29,595 bases of DNA from Phytophthora sp. 'mugwort' (lineage: Eukaryota > Oomycota > Peronosporomycetes > Peronosporales > Peronosporaceae): contig JAUCEF010000053.1 of the NCBI GenBank assembly GCA_033558025.1, positions 1 to 29,595 of the forward strand, given 5' to 3'. Positions within the stretch are counted from its first letter, which is position 1, and every line of letters starts with the position of its first letter. The position numbers and the translations under genes were made by a program. Shown one piece after another: positions 8,338 through 16,579 of this stretch. Under the pieces are notes generated by a model. It made no database searches, was not told the DNA's origin, and saw nothing but the letters and a program-made list of their open reading frames with translations.

Positions 8338-8412
8338 CGGAAGGTAGCATAGTCTGGCTAATGCGTCTGTTTTGGGAACAGAAGATCAAAGGTTCAAATC
8401 CTTTTCTTCCGA
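8338..8412 (+). tRNA. trnP: tRNA-Pro(UGG)
   Basis: Acceptor CGGAAGG/TCTTCCG, anticodon stem TCTGT/ACAGA with loop TTTGGGA (anticodon TGG), T stem AAAGG/CCTTT. Confidence 0.94.
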
Positions 8413-8430
8413 AAAAGGAAGAAAATATAA

Positions 8431-8502
8431 GATGAGATAGAGTAATAGGTAACTTATCAGGCTCATAATCTGAAGATGTAGGTTCAAATCCTACTCTCAT
8501 CA
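8431..8502 (+). tRNA. trnfM: tRNA-Met(CAU), probable initiator
   Basis: Anticodon loop CTCATAA with CAT. The D-arm and anticodon region (AGAGTAATAGGTAACTTATCAGGCTCATAATCTGAAG, 8440-8476) follows the bacterial initiator pattern closely: GGTA in the D loop, then AGGCTCATAA and TGAAG. The acceptor GATGAGA/TCTCATC is fully paired, so the bacterial 1:72 mismatch is absent. Initiator identity therefore rests on the rest of the molecule. Confidence 0.88.
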
Positions 8503-8524
8503 TTTTAAAATTAATATATAATTT

Positions 8525-8895
8525 ATGATTCAAATTCAAACTAAATTAAAAGTAAATGATAATAGTGGTATTAAAATAGGACAATGTATAAAAATTTATA
8601 AAAAAAAATTGGAAAAATTGGGGATACAATTTTAATTTCTGCTAAAAAATTACGTTTAAATCAAAAAAAAAAAATTAAAATAATTAAAGGAGATTTATTT
8701 AAAGCTTTAATTATACATACAACATATCAAAAAAAAAGTACAATAGGTAATATAATAAAATTTGATAAAAATTGTATAATTATTTTAAATAATCAAAATA
8801 AACCCCTAGGAACACGTATATTTGGTCCGATTACTTCTGAATTTCGGAAGAAAAAAAATTTCAAAATATTAGCATTAGCTTCAAATATTTTATAA
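8525..8895 (+). CDS. rpl14: Ribosomal protein L14 (uL14), frame broken by one base
   Basis: Large-subunit protein L14, about 123 residues if read through. The N-terminus MIQIQTKLKVNDNSGIKIGQ is the L14 signature (x-D-N-S-G-x-x). The first frame stops early at 8630-8632. The rest of L14 continues in the next frame: GDTILISAKKL, then KPLGTRIFGPITSEFRKK and KILALAS at the C-terminus. The shift maps to a run of nine A's at 8600-8608, where ten would keep the frame. Both halves are fully conserved, so I treat the gene as functional. Next is rpl5, six bases downstream. In most bacterial-like clusters rpl14-rpl5 precede rps14; here they lie after rnl. Confidence 0.9.
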
Positions 8896-8901
8896 AAATA
8901 T

Positions 8902-9429
8902 ATGAAAAAAAATTTACAAATCCATTATCAAAATATTACTATATACGATCTTTTAACAAAATTAAATTTTAAAAATATATTTGAAATACCTAAAATAAGT
9001 AAAATATGTTTAAATATTGGTTTTAAAAACGCTAATATTGAAAAAAAAAAATTAATTAATATAATTTTACTTTTAAAATTAATAACAAATCAAAAACCTA
9101 TAATAACAAAATCAAAAAAAAATAATATTTTTTTAAAAATCAAAAAAAATTCAATTATAGGTTGTAAAATAACTTTAAGAAAAAAAAATATTTTTAATTT
9201 TTTAGAAAAAATTTTGATTTTTCTTTTTCAAAATTTAACTAAAATAAATTTTAATTTTAAAAATCAAAATATTTTAAATTTTCAAATTCGAAATATTTTA
9301 GATTTTTTTGAATTAAAAACTGAATTTTTAAAATTCAAAGATATACCTCCAATAGATGTTTCTATTCATACAAATGCAAAAAATCATTATGAATTATTTT
9401 TATTATTAAATTCACTATTTTTATTATAA
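8902..9429 (+). CDS. rpl5: Ribosomal protein L5 (uL5)
   Basis: Large-subunit protein L5, 175 residues, which normally contacts 5S rRNA and the P-site tRNA. Visible motifs are EIPKISKICLNIGFKNA near residues 30-46 (the P-K-I-x-K-I-x-L-N-x-G block), NQKPIITKSKKN near 67-78, GCKITLRKKNIFNFLEK near 91-107 and the C-terminal PPIDVSIHTNAKNHYE. Length is standard. It directly follows rpl14, a preserved pair from the bacterial spc operon. It is followed by trnG(GCC), 13 bases after the stop. Confidence 0.96.
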   Translation: MKKNLQIHYQNITIYDLLTKLNFKNIFEIPKISKICLNIGFKNANIEKKKLINIILLLKLITNQKPIITKSKKNNIFLKIKKNSIIGCKITLRKKNIFNFLEKILIFLFQNLTKINFNFKNQNILNFQIRNILDFFELKTEFLKFKDIPPIDVSIHTNAKNHYELFLLLNSLFLL

Positions 9430-9442
9430 AAATAATTTATTA

Positions 9443-9514
9443 GCAAAAATAGCTCAATGGTAGAGTATAACCTTGCCAAGGTTAATGTTGAGGGTTCAAA
9501 TCCCTTTTTTTGCT
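9443..9514 (+). tRNA. trnG: tRNA-Gly(GCC)
   Basis: Acceptor GCAAAAA/TTTTTGC, anticodon loop TTGCCAA with GCC, T stem GAGGG/CCCTT. A second glycine tRNA (UCC) is at 10207. Confidence 0.93.
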
Positions 9515-9520
9515 TAATTC

Positions 9521-9597
9521 AAATAAATGTACCCAAAGGCAGTATTTGGTATTTCCATTTTTTAATTAGGGAATAATATTAGTATTGACATTTATTT
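9521..9597 (+). ncRNA. Possible structured RNA, three-way junction
   Basis: AAATAAATGT (9521-9530) and ACATTTATTT (9588-9597) are perfect 10-base complements. Between them lie two smaller stems: ACC(C)AAA/TTTGGT around GGCAGTA, and TTCC/GGGAA around an A/T loop. The fold resembles a three-way junction of about 77 bases. I do not recognise a known RNA family. It could be a processing signal or remnant tRNA. The far arm overlaps a possible TTG start of the next ORF but not its first ATG. Confidence 0.25.
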
Positions 9598-9614
9598 ACT
9601 TCTTTATAAAAATT

Positions 9615-10145
9615 ATGATTTTTTTTAACATTATTAAAAGGATATTTTTTGCTTATAATCTATATAAAATTATACAAGATATATTAAAAATACATCCTAA
9701 ATTTTTTCAAAATATTTTTAAATTTATTTTAATTCTTTTACCTCTTGAAATAACTTTATTAGAAGATTTTATAGATTTAGAGACTGAGGCTGAGGAAGCT
9801 GCTTTAAAAAAAGAAGAAAAACCTAAAAGTATTTTAAAAAGAATTGACGATAATATGCCAACTATTTTCGTTTTTTTTTTTTTATCTTTTTTGTTTTATT
9901 TATTTCTAGATGCTTTTTTTTTTGATAGCGACAATTTCCCAAGCGATTTTCCTAGTAATTTTTCAACTGATTTAAATTTTGATTCAGATAGTGACTCTTT
10001 ACCAAAACCACCAAAAAGAAAAATTACAAGATCTGGAAATCCTCTGAATCTATATAGATATTTTCATTATTTAGATGTTGAAACAGGTGAACGTATAGAT
10101 GATATCGATCGATTAGATCCTGATACTTATGAAATAGTGGATTAA
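9615..10145 (+). CDS. Unknown membrane protein, orf176
   Basis: A 176-residue hypothetical protein starting at the first ATG; an in-frame TTG at 9585 would give 186. I do not recognise a family. From the ATG, a hydrophobic N-terminus (about 1-45) includes FKFILILLPLEITLLEDF, followed by an acidic segment DLETEAEEAALKKEEK, a second membrane helix around 83-101 (FVFFFLSFLFYLFLDAFFF), a Ser/Asp/Pro-rich stretch SDNFPSDFPSNFSTDLNFDS and an acidic tail ending TYEIVD. The overall acidity is unlike the basic ribosomal proteins around it, which argues against a ribosomal role. It lies between trnG(GCC) and trnG(UCC), upstream of rns. Confidence 0.65.
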   Translation: MIFFNIIKRIFFAYNLYKIIQDILKIHPKFFQNIFKFILILLPLEITLLEDFIDLETEAEEAALKKEEKPKSILKRIDDNMPTIFVFFFLSFLFYLFLDAFFFDSDNFPSDFPSNFSTDLNFDSDSDSLPKPPKRKITRSGNPLNLYRYFHYLDVETGERIDDIDRLDPDTYEIVD

Positions 10146-10206
10146 TTTATTCCACTTTTTCTTTTTTAAAACAATAATAAACATTTTTTAAACAATAAAA
10201 ATATAC

Positions 10207-10278
10207 GTGATTATAGATTAATTGGTAAATCCTTTATCTTCCAAGTAAATATTATGGGTTCAAATCCCATTAATCACA
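10207..10278 (+). tRNA. trnG: tRNA-Gly(UCC)
   Basis: Acceptor GTGATTA/TAATCAC, anticodon stem TTTAT/GTAAA with loop CTTCCAA (anticodon TCC), T stem ATGGG/CCCAT. Confidence 0.94.
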
Positions 10279-10295
10279 TATTTAAAATATCTTTA

Positions 10296-10379
10296 GGAGA
10301 AATGGCTGAGTGGTTAAAAGCGGCAGACTGTAAATTTGTTGAAATATTTTCTACGTAGGTTCAAATCCTACTTTCTCCA
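10296..10379 (+). tRNA. trnY: tRNA-Tyr(GUA), long variable arm
   Basis: A class II tRNA: acceptor GGAGAAA/TTTCTCC, anticodon stem GCAGA/TTTGT with loop CTGTAAA, extra arm around TTGAAATATTTTCTAC, T stem GTAGG/CCTAC. Confidence 0.94.
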
Positions 10380-10425
10380 ATAAAGATCTAAAAAAAAAAA
10401 AGGATAAACAAATTAAAAAAAGGAT

Positions 10426-10475
10426 AAAAAGATAAAATATCTTTAAATAGTTAAGTTAAAAAGATATTTATCTTT
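10426..10475 (+). repeat. Inverted repeat upstream of rns
   Basis: AAAAGATAAAATATCT in the left arm and AGATATTTATCTTTT in the right arm are complementary apart from one extra A. They are separated by about 18 bases and could form a stem of about 15 bp. Confidence 0.6.
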
Positions 10476-10610
10476 TCAACAAAAAATTCAAAAACATATT
10501 TAGGGGGGGATCCTTTTCAAAAAATAATATTTTTTTTTCGTGATACAAAGAAATTTTTATTAATAACTAATTGAATTTTTAAAAATTAAAAAATTTTAAT
10601 CCTTTAAGAC

Positions 10611-10660
10611 AATATAAGACAATATAAGACAATATAAGACAATATAAGACAATATAAGAC
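10611..10660 (+). repeat. Five perfect copies of AATATAAGAC
   Basis: A 10-bp unit repeated five times without change, preceded by a partial copy (TTAAGAC) and followed by A-rich sequence. It lies about 80 bases before the rns 5' end. Identical copies suggest recent slippage; the copy number is likely to vary among strains. Confidence 0.95.
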
Positions 10661-10741
10661 AAAAATTAATATAAGAATGTTATAATATTAAATTTTTAAA
10701 TATTTGTTATTTTAAAAATTAATATTAAATAATTAATATAA

Positions 10742-11602
10742 AACTTAAATAGAGTTTGATCCTGGCTCAGAATAAATGCTATCGGTATGCTTAACACATG
10801 CAAGTTGAATGTTTTTAAAACATAGCGAACGGGTGAGTAACACGTGAATTATCTACCTTTTAATTCAGAATAATTATTTTTATAAAAATACTGAATAAAT
10901 TAATTAAAGTTTTTAACGTTAAAAGATGAGTTTGCGCAAGATTATGGTAGTTGGTAGTTTAATAGACAACCAAGCCTATTATCTTTAGCTGGTTTGAAAG
11001 AATGATCAGCCACATTGGGACTGAGACACGGCCCAAACTTTTTTAAAGGCAGCAGTGGGGAATTTTGGACAATGAGCGGAAGCTTGATCCAGCAATACCG
11101 AGTGGGTGATGACGGCTAATTAGGTTGTAAAGCTCTTTCATTAAGGAGGAAAATGACAGTACTTAAAAAAGAAGTTCCGGCTAATACCCGTGCCAGCAGC
11201 CGCGGTAATACGGGAGGAGCGAGCATTATTCGGGATGATTAGGCGTAAAGGGTTTGTAGGTAGTTTTTTAAGTTGAAAGAAACAAATTAAAGCTCAACTT
11301 TATACATTTTTTCAAAACTGATAAACTGGAGTATAAATAGAGGATAATGGAATTTCTATTGGAGTGATAAAATACGTTGATAATAGAAGGAAGACCTATG
11401 GCGAAGGCAATTATCTGGGTATATACTGACACTGAGAAACGAAAGCTTGGGTAGCGAACGGGATTAGAGACCCCGGTAGTCCATGCTGTAAACGATGAGT
11501 GCTAATATTTAGAATTTTTAGATATAACAGCTAACGCGTTAAGCACTCCGCCTGAAAAGTATAATCGCAAGATTGAAATTCAAAGGAATTGACGGGAGTC
11601 TA

Positions 11603-11634
<32 letters not shown>

Positions 11635-12253
11635 AATACGCGCAGAACCTTACCAACTCTTGCTAATTTTTATTTAAAATTTTTATATAAAAAACAGGTG
11701 TTGCATGGCTGTCGTCAGCTCGTGTTGTGAAATGTTTGGTTAAATCCTTTAACGAGCGCAACCCCTATGATTAGTTACTAATTTATTATAAATAGATAAA
11801 AGTACTCTAATGAAAAAATTAATGATAGGTTAATGGAAGGTGGGGATGACGTCAAGTCTTCATGGCCCTTATGAGTTGGGCTACACACGTGCTACAATGA
11901 TAATTACAATGAGAAGCAATAATGATATAAGTTGGAGCAAATCTTCAAAAATTATCTTAGTTCGAATTAAGGGCTGAAACTCGCCCTTATGAAGTTGGAA
12001 TCGCTAGTAATCGCAGAACAGCATGCTGCGGTGAATATGTTACTGGACTTTGTACACACCGCCCGTCACATCAGGGAAGTTGATTGTTTTTAAAATAATT
12101 TTTAATTCTTTTATAAAATTTAATAATTATTTAAATAAAATAATTTAAAATTTTTATAAAATAAATTATAATTCCTAAAAAGTGGTTAGTAACTTTGATG
12201 AAGTCGTAACAAGGTAGTCGTAGGGGAACCTGTGTCTGGAAGAGATCTTTAAG
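10742..12253 (+). rRNA. rns: Small subunit ribosomal RNA
   Basis: The small-subunit rRNA, about 1.5 kb and continuous. Landmarks are AGAGTTTGATCCTGGCTCAG (10751-10770), GTGCCAGCAGCCGCGGTAATA (11190-11210), GAATTGACGGGAGTCTACAC (11586-11605), GTACACACCGCCCGTCAC (12052-12069) and GTCGTAACAAGGTAGTCGTA (12204-12223). The 3' end after AGGGGAACCTGTGTCTGGAA has no CCTCC, so a bacterial anti-Shine-Dalgarno is absent. This fits the lack of purine-rich ribosome binding sites before the ORFs. Both ends are approximate. Confidence 0.97.
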
Positions 12254-12280
12254 CATTCTTAAATTAAAATTAAAAGTCTT

Positions 12281-12352
12281 AGGAAAATAGTTTAATTGGT
12301 AAAATCATAGTCTCCAAAATTATTGTTATGGGTTCAAGTCCCATTTTTCCTG
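12281..12352 (+). tRNA. trnW: tRNA-Trp(CCA)
   Basis: Acceptor AGGAAAA/TTTTCCT, anticodon stem ATAGT/ATTAT with loop CTCCAAA (anticodon CCA), T stem ATGGG/CCCAT. The CCA anticodon agrees with TGG as the tryptophan codon throughout cox1 and cox2, so TGA is not expected to be read as Trp. Confidence 0.93.
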
Positions 12353-12944
12353 TTTATTATAAAATATTATAAATCAAAAAAATTTTATAATATCTGAAAT
12401 TAATTAAATTCAAGTTATAAAAATAAAATTTTATTTAAAATACTTTTTAATCAAAGGGAATTTAAATTTAGATTTATAATATTTTATAATAAATATAGTT
12501 TTATATGTTTAAAATAAAAATATTATTATAAATATTCAATTTTAAAATTACTCCATTATTCCTAAAAAAATATTCATAAACAGATTAATTAATGTTTATA
12601 TTAAGAAAACATTCTCAATATTAAATAATTTTAATTTATTAGTTAATATTATTGATTAATCGTTAAATGAATACTCTTTAAATAATTATTATTTCATTTT
12701 TATTATATTCTACATTAATATTTATTATTGTATATAAAAACATTTTAAAAATAATATGATTATTTAATATAAATTATTTTAATTTTTAAAAAATTTTATA
12801 TTCTTTAAGAAAAAAAAAAAATAATTCAATTATTTTTACAATATAAATAATAAAATTTATATTTTTTCTTGAATATTAATATTCAAAAACTCTTAATTTT
12901 GTATATATTAAAAATTAAATAAAATAATAAATTTCAAGTATATT
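12353..12944 (+). other. Long AT-rich spacer between trnW and cox2
   Basis: This stretch of 592 bases has no convincing gene on either strand. It is almost pure A/T, with several inverted repeats. One pair (ATATTATAAA with TTTATAATAT) lies near 12365-12400. A perfect 18-bp palindrome TTGAATATTAATATTCAA lies at 12869-12886, about 60 bases before the cox2 start. Only very short frames occur. It could hold a promoter, a processing site or an unrecognised RNA; I see no T-arm motif. Confidence 0.5.
12869..12886 (+). promoter_or_regulatory. Perfect 18-bp palindrome upstream of cox2
   Basis: TTGAATATTAATATTCAA reads the same on both strands. It sits 58 bases before the cox2 ATG. It may be cruciform-forming, a protein-binding site or part of a 5' UTR hairpin; the function is unknown. 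Confidence 0.4.
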
Positions 12945-13721
12945 ATGACAATAATAAATTATATAAATAATCAATTCACTTTTTTAGATATGGCTGAACC
13001 TTGGCAATTAGGTTTTCAAGATCCAGCAACACCTGTTATGGAAGGTATTATTAATTTTCATCATGATTTAATGTTTTTTTTAATTATGATTACTGTATTT
13101 GTTTGTTGGATGTTATTTAGAGTTATTACTCTTTTTGATGAAAAAAAAAATAAAATTCCAGCAACAATTGTACATGGTGCTACTATTGAAATTATTTGGA
13201 CTTCTATTCCAGCCTTAATTTTATTAACGGTAGCTATTCCATCTTTTGCTTTATTATATTCAATGGATGAAGTAATTGATCCTATTATTACTTTAAAAGT
13301 AATTGGTAGTCAATGGTATTGGAGTTATGAATATTCAGATAATTTAGAATTTTCTGATGAACCTTTAATTTTTGATAGTTATATGATTCAAGAAGATGAT
13401 TTAGCAATAGGTCAATTTAGAATTTTAGAAGTTGATAATCGTGTGGTTGTTCCAACTAATAGTCATATTCGAGTATTAATTACTGCTTCAGATGTTTTAC
13501 ATTCATGGGCAATACCTTCATTAGGTATAAAATTAGATGCTTGTCCTGGTCGTTTAAATCAAACATCAATGTTTATTAAACGTGAAGGTGTTTTTTATGG
13601 ACAATGTAGTGAAATTTGTGGAGTAAATCATGGATTTATGCCTATTGTTGTAGAAGCTGTTTCATTAGAAGATTATTTAATTTGGTTAAAAAATAAAATC
13701 AATTTTGATTTTAATATATAA
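12945..13721 (+). CDS. cox2: Cytochrome c oxidase subunit 2
   Basis: Subunit II of complex IV, 258 residues, which accepts electrons from cytochrome c through its CuA centre on the intermembrane side. Two N-terminal transmembrane helices lie near residues 40-60 and 83-105. The aromatic stretch [12 protein letters not shown] is near 125-136, and the CuA site is formed by the HSW histidine and the block [14 protein letters not shown] near 216-229 (two cysteines, histidine and methionine present). The gene is uninterrupted, unlike the split or insertion-bearing forms of some algae. It is followed by orf32 and cox1 on the same strand. Confidence 0.98.
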   Translation: MTIINYINNQFTFLDMAEPWQLGFQDPATPVMEGIINFHHDLMFFLIMITVFVCWMLFRVITLFDEKKNKIPATIVHGATIEIIWTSIPALILLTVAIPSFALLYSMDEVIDPIITLKVIGSQWYWSYEYSDNLEFSDEPLIFDSYMIQEDDLAIGQFRILEVDNRVVVPTNSHIRVLITASDVLHSWAIPSLGIKLDACPGRLNQTSMFIKREGVFYGQCSEICGVNHGFMPIVVEAVSLEDYLIWLKNKINFDFNI

Positions 13722-13734
13722 TTAAAAAATTTTT

Positions 13735-13833
13735 ATGGTATTTAAAATCATTGGTATAATTTTTTTAATATTATTACTATTTACTGATATTAAAAAATTA
13801 ATTAATAAAATCAAACAATTTTTCAATAAATAA
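13735..13833 (+). CDS. Conserved-type small membrane protein, orf32 (TatA-like)
   Basis: A 32-codon ORF in the cox2-cox1 spacer: a short start MVFK, one hydrophobic helix IIGIIFLILLLF, then a charged amphipathic stretch DIKKLINKIKQFFNK. As I recall, oomycete mtDNAs carry an ORF of exactly this size in the same spacer, which would argue that it is real. The layout (short N-terminal helix, hinge, amphipathic basic helix) resembles a minimal TatA subunit of the twin-arginine translocase, without the C-terminal tail. That functional idea is an inference. No recognisable tatC lies in this window. It starts 13 bases after cox2. Confidence 0.55.
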   Translation: MVFKIIGIIFLILLLFTDIKKLINKIKQFFNK

Positions 13834-13859
13834 AAATAATTTATTTTTTTGATAATAAA

Positions 13860-13890
13860 AAATTAAAAAAACCAACGCTTTTTTTGATTT
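13860..13890 (+). promoter_or_regulatory. Stem-loop between orf32 and cox1
   Basis: AAATTAAAAAAA (13860-13871) pairs with TTTTTTTGATTT (13879-13890), including one G-T pair, around loop CCAACGC. The loop stands out for its G/C content in an AT spacer. It lies 53 bases before the cox1 ATG. Confidence 0.4.
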
Positions 13891-13943
13891 AAAAATAAAA
13901 TATATAATTTTGCATTTAAAATAAAATTTAAAAATATAAATAA

Positions 13944-15422
<1,479 letters not shown>

Positions 15423-15432
15423 AAAAAATTTT

Positions 15433-15474
15433 TATAATTATTAATAATTAAATTAATCTTTATTAATAATTATA
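15433..15474 (+). promoter_or_regulatory. Inverted repeat downstream of cox1
   Basis: TATAATTATTAAT (15433-15445) and ATTAATAATTATA (15462-15474) are perfect 13-base complements with a 16-base loop. It begins 11 bases after the cox1 stop and is a candidate 3'-end or processing signal. Confidence 0.45.
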
Positions 15475-15495
15475 TTAAAAATTTTTAATTTAATT

Positions 15496-15514
15496 AATAC
15501 CGTTTTACGGTGTT
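15496..15514 (+). promoter_or_regulatory. GC-containing hairpin in cox1-orf137 spacer
   Basis: AATACCG (15496-15502) pairs with CGGTGTT (15508-15514) around TTTTA, a 7-bp stem with three G-C pairs in an otherwise A/T-only spacer. Long A/T stretches on both sides could extend it. The rest of the 15423-15664 spacer holds no visible gene. Confidence 0.4.
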
Positions 15515-15664
15515 TTATAAAAATTTAAAATTTTTATATTATTTAAGAGAAAAAAATATTAGTAAAATTTAAATAAAAAAAAATATTAAATCTCAAAAAT
15601 TAAATCAAATAAAAATTTAATTAATAACAAATTAATTATTAATAAAATAATTTAAATTATAATT

Positions 15665-16078
15665 ATGGATATCGAAAATATTTTAATAGACTTAAACAAT
15701 GACAACAATAATATTGAAAAACACGAATCACAAGAACAAACATCAAATTATATAAAATATATAATATTTATAATAGGTGCCTTTTTTATTTTAGGTTTAA
15801 CTATTTTTTTAATTTATTTCAATAGCGATTTTCCAATAGTTTCTGCATTACAGGATTTAAGGAATATCGTCGATGATGAAACTTTCAATCAAATAAAACA
15901 AGTTGTTTTAAAAATGTTACGTGAACCTGAAAAAAGGGCGGCTGGATTAAATTTATTAGAATTATTAAAACTAACTATTCATCCAAGACATTTATTAAAA
16001 GATAATCCACAAGAATTTGAAAAAATGATGACTCATTTAATTAAAATTTTAATTTCTATTTTTAAAGAAGATGGCTAA
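15665..16078 (+). CDS. Unknown single-pass membrane protein, orf137
   Basis: A 137-residue hypothetical protein I do not recognise. The N-terminus (1-29) is acidic and Asn-rich (LIDLNNDNNNIEKHESQEQ). One clear membrane helix follows (about 31-52, YIIFIIGAFFILGLTIFLIYF), then FNSDFP and a soluble, probably helical domain (EPEKRAAGLNLLELLKLTIH, then EKMMTHLIKILISIF). Its codons include GCG, GTC and GAC, which are scarce in the neighbouring ribosomal genes. The (N/D)SDFP after a membrane helix is loosely matched in orf176 on the other side of rns. It is the last plus-strand gene before the strand switch, and a 12-bp hairpin follows at once. Confidence 0.7.
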   Translation: MDIENILIDLNNDNNNIEKHESQEQTSNYIKYIIFIIGAFFILGLTIFLIYFNSDFPIVSALQDLRNIVDDETFNQIKQVVLKMLREPEKRAAGLNLLELLKLTIHPRHLLKDNPQEFEKMMTHLIKILISIFKEDG

Positions 16079-16080
16079 AA

Positions 16081-16108
16081 AAACCTATTTAATTTGTTAA
16101 ATAGGTTT
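16081..16108 (+). terminator. Perfect 12-bp hairpin after orf137
   Basis: AAACCTATTTAA (16081-16092) and TTAAATAGGTTT (16097-16108) form a perfect 12-bp stem with a TTTG tetraloop. It starts two bases after the orf137 stop at the end of the plus-strand block, before the convergent junction. It is a candidate transcription terminator or 3'-end stabiliser; which of these is not decided by sequence. Confidence 0.6.
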
Positions 16109-16237
16109 CTAGATATACAATATATACATTATGTAAATTTTTACCAATTAAAAACTAATTATGTGATTTTAAATTATAACTATGTTGATATTAATTTAAT
16201 TTTAGTTATTGAGTATTTAATAAAAATTAATCTATTT

Positions 16238-16368
16238 AAATATTTATGTCATCAATAACTTATGTTAAACCATCTTGATTAAAAGTTATAGAATTAGCAA
16301 TAATAATATTCTGTATTTATATTAAATTTGTAAGTGAACGCATTCTTCTTATATTTTTTAGAATATTT
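16238..16368 (+). ncRNA. Candidate divergent mitochondrial 5S rRNA
   Basis: In an otherwise A/T-only convergent spacer, 16268-16310 follows the order of conserved 5S elements. ACCATCTTGATT resembles loop C (CCCAUCCCGAAC). TAAAAGTTAT carries the two bulged A's of helix III and pairs as ATAAC-TTA with TAA-AA-GTTAT. AGCAATAATAATATT sits where AGCGCCGAUGGUAGU would be, and GTAAGTGAACGC (16330-16341) recalls the 3' loop E/loop A region. Weak end pairing AAATATT/AATATTT gives about 131 bases. Loop C would be about four bases longer than usual and helix II is not clear. This is an inference; the ends are guesses. The rest of 16109-16489 shows no gene. Confidence 0.3.
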
Positions 16369-16489
16369 ATTGAAAAAAATTGATTTTTTTAATTTATTAT
16401 TTCTTAAAAAATTTAAATTTTATTATTTATATTATAAAAATAATTGAATTATTTTTTTTTTAAGAATGAAATTTTTAAATAAAACTAAT

Positions 16490-16562
16490 TACAATCTCTT
16501 GGATTTGAACCAAGATTTTAAAGCTTAGAAGGCTAATACTCTACCAATTAAGTTAAGATTGT
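16490..16562 (-). tRNA. trnR: tRNA-Arg(UCU)
   Basis: On the minus strand: acceptor ACAATCT/AGATTGT, loop CTTCTAA with anticodon TCT, T stem CTTGG/CCAAG. The anticodon stem has two T-T mismatches at its base (TTAGC against GCTTT), which is unusual. It is the last gene of the minus-strand block. Confidence 0.85.
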
Positions 16563-16579
16563 TTTAGTTTTATTAAGAA

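Larger units (their letters stand above)
10380..10741 (+). other. Repeat-bearing spacer upstream of rns
   Basis: No gene is visible in this 362-base stretch. It holds two A-rich runs each followed by GGATAAA (about 10391-10428), an inverted repeat (about 10426-10475), a run of seven G's at 10503-10509 just before GATCC, and five perfect copies of a 10-bp repeat (10611-10660). This concentration of elements in front of rns is what a mitochondrial control or promoter region can look like, but no promoter consensus is recognised. Confidence 0.5.

Noticed and set aside
8333..8539. Minus-strand ORF of 68 codons
   Set aside because: It runs antisense through trnP and trnfM; tRNA sequence explains its composition.
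9585..9614. TTG start for the unknown ORF after trnG
   Set aside because: All recognised genes here start with ATG, and the TTG lies in the arm of an inverted repeat, so the ATG at 9615 is preferred.
16246..16389. Small reading frame MSSITYVKPS... with two internal TGA codons
   Set aside because: It would need TGA as tryptophan, but recognised genes use TGG and the only trnW has a CCA anticodon; the same bases are better explained, tentatively, as a structured RNA.
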